Part shown: in pieces, positions 1 to 7,097 of the stretch | Position numbering within the stretch: position 1 is the first letter of the stretch | Layout: each line of letters opens with the position of its first letter | NCBI GenBank assembly: GCA_040902925.1 | Contig: JBBDWJ010000311.1 | Location: 1 to 13,379 of the forward strand | Direction of reading: 5' to 3' | Origin: JBBDWJ01 sp040902925 | Lineage (GTDB): Bacteria; Acidobacteriota; Terriglobia; Bryobacterales; UBA6623 | Length of the DNA stretch: 13,379 nucleotides | Position numbers and translations under genes: made by a program | Notes under the pieces: generated by a model | Databases searched by the model: none | What the model was told of the DNA's origin: nothing | The model's input: the letters and a program-made list of their open reading frames with translations, nothing else

Positions 1-1301
1 AGCCGGAAGGCGCGCGCCCGTCGCACGCCTGCTACGGCCATTATGACGAAGGCGGGCGCCGCGGGCGCCAGGTAGTGAGGCTGCAAGCGCGGCTGGACGG
101 TGAACGTGCTTGCGATCACGAGGAACACGATGACCGCGGCCGCGAACGCCGCCCAGCGGTCCCACGGCCTCACCAGCAACCAGCACAAGGGCACCCATAG
201 AGCTAGGCCCCAGAAAAAATCGAGCTGATCGGTCAAATCCATTTTCGACAGTCCCCAAAATACGCCCGAGCCGTCGGACCGGCCGTGGTAATGGGGCAGC
301 GTCCAATCGGAGTACTGCTGGAACACATCGTAGCGATAGGTTTTCTGCCCGCGCAGAGGCTGAAAACTAAATAGCGGGATGACGTCGTATTGCTCGTGAT
401 AGACGCGATAGGGCATCTTGAGCGGGTCGCCGGTCACGCGATAGTCGAAGTAGCCCATCGCGAGCGCTCCCAAAGCCAGCACGCCCGCGCCCGGCCGCAC
501 GACGCGCAGAACCGCACTGCGCCATTGCGGGCGCACCACGAAGAACCAGGCCAGCGGCATCGCGGCCACCGCCGCTACCACCAGGCCCTCAAACGGACGG
601 CTATTGGCCAGCACGATCAGGCCCGCTGCAAACAGCGCGGCGTGTTTAGCCCGCGGATTGCGGAGCAAACGGGGCAGCGCGCCGAGAATCAAGGCGCCGC
701 CGATCATGGCCACTGCTCCGCCCCACAGCGCGGTGTTCCAGTAGGCGAACCAGTGGTCGTGATCCCACAGCGGCAGCGTTCCAAATCGAAATGCGGGAAG
801 CAGCGCTCCGAATAGCGCCCAGCGCGGCGGGGCGAAGGCCAGCAACATCCAACAAACAGCGGCGGCGCCGGCGGCCACGCTCAACCAGACGCCGGCAATG
901 GCGTGCCCGGTCAGCACCTGGCCGGCAGCTAGGAAGATCGCCTGCCCCGGCGGGTACTTCGACTGATAGGTCGGCGTGTGGATGACGTGGAAGGTTTCGA
1001 AGTGCTGCCAAAGCGGGTGGCTCGGGTTGCTTAGCCGGCCGTGCGCGAAAGTGTCCGCTCCCAGCAGGTAGCTGAACTCATCGTGAACGTGCGGCGATGG
1101 CGGGCGTACCCAAGAGAAGATCGGGCAGACCGCGAAGGACAACACCGCAGCCCACAGGATGGCCTGCCGCGGGGTCGCCGCGAATCGCCGCAATATGCGC
1201 GACGGCAACGCCCATACGCGCGGCGCTATGCGGGGCAGGGCCCAGGCGGCGAGCGCCGCCGCCAGCAGCGGCACGAGTTCAACGAGCAGGCGGAGTCCCA
1301 T
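1..1301 (-). CDS. GT-C fold membrane glycosyltransferase (PMT/ArnT-like), 3' end cut by window edge
   Basis: Reading the minus strand from ATG at 1301 gives an uninterrupted frame of 433 codons that leaves the window without a stop. The protein is strongly hydrophobic with many predicted membrane spans. Near residue 74 is HDEFSYLL, an acidic motif in the first large outer loop, followed by KYPPGQ near residue 115. This acidic pair and the Y-P-P-G motif are what GT39/PMT_2-type polyprenyl-phosphate-sugar glycosyltransferases show, so transfer of a sugar from a lipid carrier on the outer face of the membrane is the likely role. Acceptor and sugar cannot be told. No clear Shine-Dalgarno precedes the ATG and no better in-frame start was seen upstream. 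The exact subfamily is uncertain; the call as a multi-spanning GT-C-like protein is fairly safe. Confidence 0.8.
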   Translation of the reverse strand, partial: MGLRLLVELVPLLAAALAAWALPRIAPRVWALPSRILRRFAATPRQAILWAAVLSFAVCPIFSWVRPPSPHVHDEFSYLLGADTFAHGRLSNPSHPLWQHFETFHVIHTPTYQSKYPPGQAIFLAAGQVLTGHAIAGVWLSVAAGAAAVCWMLLAFAPPRWALFGALLPAFRFGTLPLWDHDHWFAYWNTALWGGAVAMIGGALILGALPRLLRNPRAKHAALFAAGLIVLANSRPFEGLVVAAVAAMPLAWFFVVRPQWRSAVLRVVRPGAGVLALGALAMGYFDYRVTGDPLKMPYRVYHEQYDVIPLFSFQPLRGQKTYRYDVFQQYSDWTLPHYHGRSDGSGVFWGLSKMDLTDQLDFFWGLALWVPLCWLLVRPWDRWAAFAAAVIVFLVIASTFTVQPRLQPHYLAPAAPAFVIMAVAGVRRARAFR

Positions 1302-1514
1302 TGTGCGAAACCGGACAGAACCGTTAGCTGCGGAAGTGTACCAGCGGGATAAAGCGAACGTGGAGACTTTTCAGTATGCCACGCCAAGGGGAATCCTATC
1401 GGCGGCGGCTGGCGGCGACGGCCGCTGGAGACGAGCGGGCGCGTGACGTCCGTCGCGCTTGACCGCTATGTCCGCGACAAGATTGCCGCAGTACGATCAA
1501 TCCTTTGCGGCCAG

Positions 1515-1692
1515 AGTCTCGCTGCCACAGCCTAAACTGGGGACCAATGCGTTGGCGGGAAGACTTTTTTCGACGGCGTGTAACCTGGGGCCCGGGCGCG
1601 GCGACTTTCCTAGCCAGAAGCAAACCATTCTCATCCTGAACCCCCAGCGCCCGGCCTTCGGCTGCAACCGAGAGCCGGGCGTTGGCTTTTTT
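1515..1692 (+). ncRNA. Candidate structured small RNA in a 460-base gene-free stretch
   Basis: No convincing protein is coded between 1302 and 1760 on either strand. On the plus strand there are two strong hairpins, each followed by six T residues. The first pairs 1515-1527 with 1553-1565 (11 pairs including one G-U, one 2x2 internal loop) and runs into T's at 1565-1570. The second is the terminator at 1644-1692. Two similar modules lie in this segment, around CTGGGGACC (1538-1546) and CTGGGGCCC (about 1584-1592), each followed by GC-rich sequence and GACTTT or ACTTT. No plus-strand gene lies upstream to need a terminator and none lies downstream before 6305, so a free-standing RNA is the simplest reading. 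The 5' end is unknown. I saw nothing in 1302-1514 or 1693-1760, and no tmRNA, RNase P or SRP signature. The RNA call is inference. Confidence 0.35.
1644..1692 (+). terminator. Strong intrinsic terminator, plus strand
   Basis: Bases 1644-1655 pair with 1674-1685 (12 pairs, one G-U), with a further small stem TCGG/CCGA inside the loop. One base later come six T residues at 1687-1692. On the minus strand the hairpin is followed by G-rich sequence, so it works in the plus direction only. Confidence 0.65.
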
Positions 1693-1760
1693 GGGAGGAG
1701 CAAATTCGTAGAAGCATTGGGGCAGCCGAACGGTTACTGTGCCGTTGAACCCTTGGCTCG

Positions 1761-1871
1761 CTAGCCCACGAGAGCGTATCCGAGTACCAGCAGAACCGCG
1801 AAGGCCGCTAGGCCGCCGATCACGCTCCAGGGCGTACCTTCCGGCTTTGCCTGCACAGAATTTTCAAACAT
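1761..1871 (-). CDS. 36-residue single-span membrane protein of unknown function
   Basis: An ATG at 1871 is preceded by AAGGAG with a seven-base gap, a very good ribosome binding site. The product is 36 residues: a polar N-terminus (about residues 1-13, with K9, P10, E11), then a hydrophobic helix of roughly 20 residues ending in GYALVG and the stop. That is a typical single-pass inner-membrane microprotein with a short soluble N-terminus. The open frame extends further upstream to another ATG near 2000, but that extension is polar, low in plausibility and lacks a comparable binding site. The gene follows another tiny membrane protein gene (2004-2138) in the same direction and may share its transcript. 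I do not recognise a family. KdpF- or CcoQ-like accessory subunits are similar in size, but no partner operon is present. Confidence 0.55.
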   Translation of the reverse strand: MFENSVQAKPEGTPWSVIGGLAAFAVLLVLGYALVG

Positions 1872-2003
1872 TCTTTTTCTCCTTGGGAACTTGGGATTGG
1901 GTTTGGTGTCTCTTGAAGCCGAAACTCGCGAATGCGATGTTTGGCCGCGCCAGTTTCCATTCGATGGCTCCCACAAGGGCTCCAACGGGGCATCGAGCAC
2001 GGG

Positions 2004-2138
2004 TCAATTCCGCTTTCCTTCGCTGCCGCGCGTTTCCGGCATGAAACCCGCCGCGGCGATGGTTTTCAAACCCCACAGGCCCGCCGCCAAGGTGACCATG
2101 GCGAGAATGAAAAGGGTAAGAACAGCGGTCTCGATCAT
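2004..2138 (-). CDS. 44-residue single-span membrane protein of unknown function
   Basis: ATG at 2138 lies five bases after AAGGAGA (about 2144-2150 on the complement), a near-ideal Shine-Dalgarno. The product has a hydrophobic segment at about residues 5-24 (TAVLTLFILAMVTLAAGLWG), then a short Lys/Ala/Met/Pro region and a charged tail (ETRGSEGKRN). The N-out/C-in arrangement suggested by the positive tail fits an inner-membrane microprotein. It is read in the same direction as the Spy-like gene at 2388-2924 and the 36-residue gene at 1761-1871. An 11-bp perfect inverted repeat separates it from the Spy-like gene. No family is recognised. The binding site and clean hydrophobic profile are the main reasons to believe it is translated. 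Confidence 0.6.
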   Translation of the reverse strand: MIETAVLTLFILAMVTLAAGLWGLKTIAAAGFMPETRGSEGKRN

Positions 2139-2272
2139 CGTGGTCTCCTTTCAGGAAATCGGGTTGTCTGGAATAGGGCCGGTCACGCTGGTGGAAAGCC
2201 AAGACCGGATGAATCGTTTACGTGGCAAGAACCGGATGGCGCAGTGTGGATTCCCATGACGGCGGTGAGGCG

Positions 2273-2310
2273 ACCGGGCGGCGTAAAGAAGGGTAAAAGC
2301 GCCGCCCGGT
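2273..2310. repeat. Perfect 11-bp inverted repeat (hairpin) between minus-strand genes
   Basis: Bases 2273-2283 (ACCGGGCGGCG) are the exact reverse complement of 2300-2310, with a 16-base A-rich loop. It lies 78 bases past the stop of the Spy-like gene in its direction of reading, and 135 bases before the start at 2138. No T tract follows on either strand, so it is not a textbook intrinsic terminator. It could be an mRNA 3'-end or processing hairpin. Confidence 0.55.
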
Positions 2311-2350
2311 GACCACCGTTGTGCCGGGACGCGCCCGGCACAGTGTTCAC

Positions 2351-2383
2351 TGCCCTGGGCTCATTGCCCTGGGCTCATTGCCC
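2351..2383. repeat. 14-bp tandem repeat just past the Spy-like gene
   Basis: TGCCCTGGGCTCAT occurs exactly twice head to tail (2351-2364 and 2365-2378), followed by the first bases of a third copy. It ends five bases from the stop codon at 2388-2390 and lies in the 3' untranslated part of that minus-strand gene. Confidence 0.75.
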
Positions 2384-2387
2384 CGGC

Positions 2388-2924
2388 TTAGTCTTGGGGG
2401 CCGAAGCCGCGTCCGCCGCGGAATCCGCGAGGACCTCGCATTGCCATGCCCATCCCGAAGCCGCCCTCGGGAGCATCGAGCAGGCTCAGCGCCCTGGCTT
2501 GATGAATGGCGGGAAGCAGGTTGGCCGCCGCCTGCAGCTCATCGAGCTTTACCCTCTGAGCGTCGGTCAACGTAGCGCGCAGTTGCCCGGCCTGCCCGGC
2601 TTGCTTCGCTTTCAGTTGATTGCCGAGCTCGGCGGTCTCGACCTGAAGCTGGCCGACGATCGTCGCGTTGGGCGATGCCTGCTCCATCTCCGCCCGCAAA
2701 GCCTGCCGCTTTTCACGAATCTGCTGCATGATGGGCCGCAGCTCGTTTTCCGCGAAGGTCTGGCGGGCCGTCTTGAGATCGGCTACCTGCGCGTCGGTCA
2801 GCTCGAGAACCTGCTTGAGGGCGTCAAGACTGGCCTCGCCACGTGGTCCACGGCCAGGTCCGGGTTGCGCCAGCAACGTCGATGCCGACAGTGCCGCCGT
2901 GACGAGAATAGTTTTTAGCTTCAT
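2388..2924 (-). CDS. Spy/CpxP-like periplasmic protein (LTXXQ motifs)
   Basis: The 178-residue product begins with a cleavable signal peptide (positive K2/K4, hydrophobic residues 5-18, likely cleavage after about residue 20). Two copies of LTDAQ lie at residues 42-46 and 119-123. This is the LTxxQ signature of Spy, CpxP and related metal-stress periplasmic proteins, which form all-helical dimers and act as ATP-independent chaperones or stress sensors. Residues 33-145 are rich in Q, E, K, A and L, as expected for long helices. The C-terminal 25 residues are unusual: rich in Gly, Arg, Met and Phe (GFGMGM, RGPRGFRGGRGFG). An ATG with GGAGG about ten bases upstream sets the start. No CpxA/R-type regulator or metal pump is adjacent, so whether it serves folding or metal tolerance is open. 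Confidence 0.8.
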   Translation of the reverse strand: MKLKTILVTAALSASTLLAQPGPGRGPRGEASLDALKQVLELTDAQVADLKTARQTFAENELRPIMQQIREKRQALRAEMEQASPNATIVGQLQVETAELGNQLKAKQAGQAGQLRATLTDAQRVKLDELQAAANLLPAIHQARALSLLDAPEGGFGMGMAMRGPRGFRGGRGFGPQD

Positions 2925-3098
2925 GGTTTGTGTCCTCCGTACTTCTGAATGATTTGTGAGATGACCTTTCTGTCTTATTGGACGACGAGCACGGGGTAAA
3001 CGGTTAGCGGGTGGTGGTTAAATCCAAGTAAAAGCTCTATTAACACAGGCTTTACAAGTGGAGCGGCGCCCGGGGCGAACCGCTCTGCACTGTTTTCA

Positions 3099-3152
3099 GG
3101 TAGTTTGTTGCAGGTGCTTCGCTGCAAGTGCTTCGCTGCGGGTGCTTCGCTA
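3099..3152. repeat. 14-bp tandem repeat starting at the M61 gene stop codon
   Basis: Units at 3113-3126, 3127-3140 and 3141-3151 share GTGCTTCGCT; the first two are GGTGCTTCGCTGCA and AGTGCTTCGCTGCG. A more divergent copy (10 of 14 bases) lies at 3099-3112. Read on the minus strand, the first unit begins with the TAG stop of the gene at 3150-4943, so the array forms the start of its 3' untranslated region. Confidence 0.75.
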
Positions 3153-4943
3153 TTGCGAGACAGCCTGCGCGGCGGCAGGTTCGGTCTTGCGGTCGAGCCA
3201 TCCGGTACGGATTCGTAGCTGCGAGGGGGTTGGCCGCGCCACTTCGACGATTTCGAGCACGGGGTCGGAGACCTTCCTTGGTTCCACGCTCAACTCGATC
3301 GGCGCTCCGCCGCGCTCGATATCGACGGAGACCTTGCGGCCTTCTTTGGCTTCGAGTTTTTCGAGGACTTCCAAGGCGCCTCCCATGGCGGGGCGTCCGG
3401 CGAGCTTGACAATGCGGTCACCGCGGCGGAATCCTGCCTTTTCGGCCGGGCTGCCGGCGGCGACGCGCGCGACTACGACCCCTTGGCCCGGCGGGCTCGA
3501 TAGCTCGAGTCCGACATCGACGCGGGTGCGCTCGGTGGAGGCAAGCCGGTACCCGGCATAGCCCAGGTAGCGGTTCCAATCAATCGCCGCCGCCGAGCGG
3601 ACCAGCTTGTCGAACTCTTCGACGAGACTGACGCCCGCGATCTCGGCCGCCAACTGTTCGATCGCCGCCAGGTCGTCAAAGAACAACCCGCGCTGCGCAT
3701 AGCGGCGGTTGAGCTCCCGCATCACATCGTCGAGACTTTTATGATTATCGGTGCGCTCGCGAATGACGAGGTCGAGCAGATAGCCGATCAGCTCGCCTTG
3801 CAGATAGTAAGAGACGCTGCGGTCGGTGCGCCCATAGGGAGGGTAGCGCTCGAGCCACGCCTCGATGCTCGACTCGAGCGCCGATTGCGACAGCTTCGCG
3901 GGGCGCGCTTCATAGGTGTTCACCAGACGGGTGAGGTGCGCCACGAACTCCGCCTCGGTCATCTGACCCGACATGCGCCGGATGAACTGCGCGTAGCTCG
4001 ATGTGACGCCTTCGGCGAACCACAACGAGCCCGTGATTTGCGGCTGCGAGAAATCGACGGGCTCCATCGACCGCGGCCGGATGCGCTTGACGTTCCAGGT
4101 ATGAAAGAACTCGTGGGCAGTGAGCGAAGACAGGTCGCAGCGGCGGCAGTTTGCCGGGACGTACATCACCGTGCCGTCGCGGTATTCCATCCCGCCGCCG
4201 TCCTCATCGGAAAACCTGTAGACGAAGGTGTAGCGCTTGAAGGGGACATCGTCCATGAGCCGGGTTCCGGCGGCGACGACCTTGCGCACCGTATCTTCCA
4301 GCAGCCCGATGTCGTAGCTGCCACGCTCGCCGTCGGCGACGATGCGAATGCGGCTGCCGCGGTGTTCGAATTCCACCTGCTCGAAATCGGCGAGCACGGC
4401 GGGCGTGTCGATGAGGCGGTCGTAGCTGGCGGCGGTCCACCAATCCTCGCCGCCGGGATCGAGTGCGATCGCGGTCTTCCAATCGGGGGGCTGGTTACGA
4501 AACCGCAAGGTGCAGGTTTCGCGGCGGCCGTCGAGCGGAACGACAAGTACCTGACCGAGGTTGAGGATCACACGCTCGGCTTCGGCGACCGCGCCGAACG
4601 GGCCCGGGCGATCTGCCAGAACGCGATATTGCACGCGAACCCGCTTTGCGGCGCCGGCCGCCACAAGCCATTGCGAAGGCGTGGACTTGGTCCAAACAAC
4701 CGGAGCGCCGCTCGCGGATTCCGCGCGCCACTGGTAAACGTATTGCGCGAAATCCCGGATCTGGTAGGTGGCGTTCCAGGCCGGCATTTCGAACGAGCAG
4801 CCCTCGTCCTTACAGGCAGTCTCGACCGAGACCGTCAACCAGCCCGACTTCGCTTCGGCGAGGTCGATGACGTAGTGAGTCTGCGCGCTCAGCCAGGCCG
4901 GCCAAGCGAGGGCCATCAAAGTGAGTAGGCGAATGATAACCAT
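3150..4943 (-). CDS. Secreted M61-family (glycyl aminopeptidase-like) zinc peptidase with PDZ domain
   Basis: The 597-residue product starts with a signal peptide (residues 1-20, ending WLSAQ). Residues about 25-200 match the beta-rich N-terminal part of M61 peptidases. The catalytic core carries HEFFHTWNVKRIRP at 277-290: H277, E278 and H281 form the HExxH zinc site. E311 in SLWFAEGVTSSY is the expected third zinc ligand. A PDZ domain spans about 472-555 (GVVVARVAAGSPAEKAGFRRGD), followed by a short tail. All residues needed for catalysis are present. Likely role: periplasmic or extracellular peptide trimming, with glycine/alanine N-terminal preference known for the family. A CRRC pair at 266-269 sits just before the active site. 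The gene begins 35 bases after the amidohydrolase gene, so the two probably share a transcript. Confidence 0.9.
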   Translation of the reverse strand: MVIIRLLTLMALAWPAWLSAQTHYVIDLAEAKSGWLTVSVETACKDEGCSFEMPAWNATYQIRDFAQYVYQWRAESASGAPVVWTKSTPSQWLVAAGAAKRVRVQYRVLADRPGPFGAVAEAERVILNLGQVLVVPLDGRRETCTLRFRNQPPDWKTAIALDPGGEDWWTAASYDRLIDTPAVLADFEQVEFEHRGSRIRIVADGERGSYDIGLLEDTVRKVVAAGTRLMDDVPFKRYTFVYRFSDEDGGGMEYRDGTVMYVPANCRRCDLSSLTAHEFFHTWNVKRIRPRSMEPVDFSQPQITGSLWFAEGVTSSYAQFIRRMSGQMTEAEFVAHLTRLVNTYEARPAKLSQSALESSIEAWLERYPPYGRTDRSVSYYLQGELIGYLLDLVIRERTDNHKSLDDVMRELNRRYAQRGLFFDDLAAIEQLAAEIAGVSLVEEFDKLVRSAAAIDWNRYLGYAGYRLASTERTRVDVGLELSSPPGQGVVVARVAAGSPAEKAGFRRGDRIVKLAGRPAMGGALEVLEKLEAKEGRKVSVDIERGGAPIELSVEPRKVSDPVLEIVEVARPTPSQLRIRTGWLDRKTEPAAAQAVSQ

Positions 4944-4978
4944 CGGCTTACCGGGACCATCGGCAACTGGCCAGGCCG

Positions 4979-6061
4979 CTAAGGGGGGAATCCATCCGAA
5001 TCGATTTTCGGGATCAGCCGCAGCGCGTTCTTATAGTAGACCTTTTTCAGCACGTCGTCTGGCAGGTCGAGCCCGTACAACCGCCAGTGAGCGTGACGCC
5101 GGCGGTAATACTCAAAATACTCGTCGCGCGTCTCGAACACGCGCCAGTAGTAGGGATACTCGCCGGGTTCGTAGCTGTCTTTGCCGAACAGCACGCGGTC
5201 TTGGTAGCGGATCATGAACTCGCGCCCGGTGACCGGCTGGCGGCCCAACTCGGCCAGCACCGCGCCCACCTCGGTATGGAAGTTGGGGTATTTGTCCATC
5301 AGCTTACCGAGCCGGCCCAGGTCGTTGCCGTGCCAACCCAGATGGGCCACGATGAAGTTGACCTTGGGGTGGCGGGCGATGAGCCGGTCGCGTTCGCTAT
5401 TGAGCTCTTCAAACGTGGGCGGCGGGGGGTGCCGGCGGTTCGGCAGCGTCGTCAACTCGAGCCAGCGCTCGTTGAAACGGTCCACGGGCTCGAAGAAGGG
5501 GCCCGGGTCGCCGACATGAATCAGAACCGGAATTCCGAGCCGGGCGCAGGCTTCGAAGATCGGGTTGAGCGCCGGATCGTCTACCGGAGCGCGCTTTCCA
5601 TCGGGATATTTCACCGAGAGCCCAAAGTTCTTGAAAAATTTCAGGCCCTGCGCGCCGTTTTGAACATCGGCTTCGAGTTGTGCGGCGGCTTTGCGGCCCC
5701 AGTCGGCGTTTCCGATGCCGTCGAAATCGATGTTCGCGAAAACCCCGAAGCGTTTCGGGTGGCGCCCTTTCATCGAATCGACCATGCTCTTGAGCCCTGC
5801 GCCGCTGCCGCCGCTGAGATTGATCAGCACGCGCAGGTTCAGCGCATCCATTTCGCCCAGGATCTGATTCAGCCTGTCTGGCGAAACGTTGCGGTGATGG
5901 CTGTGCACGTCGATGACGGGGTATTTCGCGCGAGGAACCAGGCGTTCCGGCACGATGAGCGTCGACTTCGGCTCGTATTGCTCGACGGTGAGGGACTGCG
6001 CCGCCAACAGAATCGCCGTTAGCAGCACACAACCGGCAATTGGATAGAACCGCCGCAGCAT
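4979..6061 (-). CDS. Secreted amidohydrolase (amidohydrolase_2-like TIM barrel)
   Basis: The frame is open from 6226, but the first 55 codons are Arg/Pro-rich and look non-coding. ATG at 6061 gives a 360-residue protein beginning with a clear signal peptide (MLRRF, then a hydrophobic stretch to about residue 22), so that start is chosen. Metal-site residues of the amidohydrolase superfamily are visible: VIDVHSHH at 50-56 (H53, H55), a lysine in GLKFFKNFG (K141), H182 in LIHVGD, H240 in IVAHLGWHG and D295 in LFGKDSY. This matches the Amidohydrolase_2 group, which hydrolyses or decarboxylates small carboxylates and lactones. The natural substrate cannot be read from sequence. Its export and pairing with the downstream M61 peptidase suggest a periplasmic scavenging role, which is inference. 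Confidence 0.85.
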   Translation of the reverse strand: MLRRFYPIAGCVLLTAILLAAQSLTVEQYEPKSTLIVPERLVPRAKYPVIDVHSHHRNVSPDRLNQILGEMDALNLRVLINLSGGSGAGLKSMVDSMKGRHPKRFGVFANIDFDGIGNADWGRKAAAQLEADVQNGAQGLKFFKNFGLSVKYPDGKRAPVDDPALNPIFEACARLGIPVLIHVGDPGPFFEPVDRFNERWLELTTLPNRRHPPPPTFEELNSERDRLIARHPKVNFIVAHLGWHGNDLGRLGKLMDKYPNFHTEVGAVLAELGRQPVTGREFMIRYQDRVLFGKDSYEPGEYPYYWRVFETRDEYFEYYRRRHAHWRLYGLDLPDDVLKKVYYKNALRLIPKIDSDGFPP

Positions 6062-6255
6062 AGACGACAAGCGTATCACAAGGCGTGCGATAAGCCAGTC
6101 CCGTTGGGGCGCCTTTTCGGTGCCGGCACGGCCGCCCGAGTGGGGTAGCCGTACGCGAAACCTTGGTGGCCAGCACGGCTTGGCTAGCCGGCGAGGCAAA
6201 ACGCCCAAGCTTGGCAATTGCCGCAAGCGCGCCAGGTTAGGACACGACGCGCCAA

Positions 6256-6284
6256 TCGACAGTTGGCGGGGCCGGACGTAGAAT
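6256..6284 (+). promoter_or_regulatory. Sigma70-type promoter for the PhoU-like gene
   Basis: TCGACA (6256-6261), a 17-base spacer and TAGAAT (6279-6284) match the -35 and -10 boxes well. Transcription would start near 6291, about 14 bases before the ATG at 6305, leaving a very short leader. The 243-base gap to the divergent amidohydrolase gene leaves room for a minus-strand promoter, but I could not pick one. Confidence 0.5.
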
Positions 6285-6304
6285 AAGAACGGGTTGATCC
6301 CAAG

Positions 6305-7015
6305 ATGATTCGCGAACTCCTTAGAATCCTGCGCTCGGGCGAGCCGTCAATGCCGCTTGGGGAGAGCTTCACGAAAATGGTGGAGCTGGCCGCGGACCTC
6401 ACTGTGCGGGCGGGCAAGATTTATTTCCGGGAATCGACCGATCCCCAGGAGCTGGTGGAGCTGCGCGGCAAAGACACCAAGGTCAACAAGCTGCAGCGCA
6501 AGATCCGCAAGCGCATTGTGACGCACCTGTCCGCTTCGTCCAACGCCCCCGACCTGCCCTATTGCCTGCTGTTGATCAGCCTGGTCAAAGATGTCGAGCG
6601 CATCGGCGACTACGCCAAGGAACTGGCAGAGGTCCATGAATTCGCGGCGGCGGCGTTCACCGATCACGAGATCGTTCAGGAGCTGCGGCTCATTCGCGCG
6701 GGCGTCGAAGAGATGATGTCCGATGTGCGGGGCGTGCTCAATTCCTCGGACAACGAGGCCGCGGTGAAGATGATTCGCCACGGGCGCGGCCTGATTAACC
6801 GCGGGGACGGCGTGTTGCGCTTGCTGGCGGTGCATCCTTTCGACGCCGCCACCCATACCGCGCTCGTGCTGGGCACTCAATACTACAAGCGCGTGTGCGG
6901 CCACGTCCTCAATCTGTTGTCGAGCGTGGTGGTTCCGCTCCACAAGCTCGATTACTACGACGAAGATGATATCGCCGTGTCACGCGCGGCGGGTTCCAGT
7001 TTAAAAACGGGTTGA
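6305..7015 (+). CDS. PhoU-domain protein
   Basis: The 236-residue product is all-helical in character. It carries the PhoU signature KDVERIGDYAKELAE at residues 95-109, including the acidic ExxxD pattern that binds metal clusters in PhoU. A weaker second repeat lies near 192-220 (YYKRVCGHVLNLLSSVV), as expected for two tandem three-helix bundles. PhoU proteins dampen the phosphate starvation response through PstB and PhoR, or act with Na/Pi symporters. Here no pst, pho or nptA gene is adjacent, so it is a stand-alone copy and the partner is unknown. There is no strong Shine-Dalgarno. The start is favoured because it lies right after the short leader set by the promoter at 6256-6284; M16 and M25 are later alternatives. 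Confidence 0.85.
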   Translation: MIRELLRILRSGEPSMPLGESFTKMVELAADLTVRAGKIYFRESTDPQELVELRGKDTKVNKLQRKIRKRIVTHLSASSNAPDLPYCLLLISLVKDVERIGDYAKELAEVHEFAAAAFTDHEIVQELRLIRAGVEEMMSDVRGVLNSSDNEAAVKMIRHGRGLINRGDGVLRLLAVHPFDAATHTALVLGTQYYKRVCGHVLNLLSSVVVPLHKLDYYDEDDIAVSRAAGSSLKTG

Positions 7016-7035
7016 AGGCGGTTGAGACAGCGAAG

Positions 7036-7054
7036 CAACTTCGCCACGAAGTTG
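7036..7054. terminator. Hairpin between convergent genes, possible bidirectional terminator
   Basis: CAACTTCG (7036-7043) and CGAAGTTG (7047-7054) form a perfect 8-bp stem with a three-base loop. It lies 20 bases past the PhoU-like stop and 43 bases past the convergent PilZ stop. No strong T tract follows on either side, so termination is likely by position only. Confidence 0.4.
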
Positions 7055-7097
7055 GGCGGGAAGATTTCTGCCCAGGTCAATAACGCATGGGCGCGGG

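Noticed and set aside
390..815. Plus-strand and short minus-strand frames within 390-1011
   Set aside because: They overlap the continuous 433-codon glycosyltransferase frame, whose hydrophobic spans and motifs are convincing.
1302..1692. tmRNA, RNase P RNA or SRP RNA
   Set aside because: None of the conserved core sequences of these RNAs is present.
3741..4928. Long plus-strand open frame (395 codons) opposite the M61 peptidase gene
   Set aside because: It mirrors the codon structure of a gene with full catalytic motifs; the translation is Arg/Ala/Gly/Asp-rich without any domain pattern or binding site. Typical GC-driven antisense frame.
5087..6022. Plus-strand open frame (311 codons) opposite the amidohydrolase gene
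   Set aside because: Antisense shadow of a gene with clear metal-site motifs; no recognisable features.
6062..6226. Longer start for the amidohydrolase
   Set aside because: The 55 extra residues are Arg/Pro-rich and would bury the clear signal peptide that begins at the ATG at 6061.
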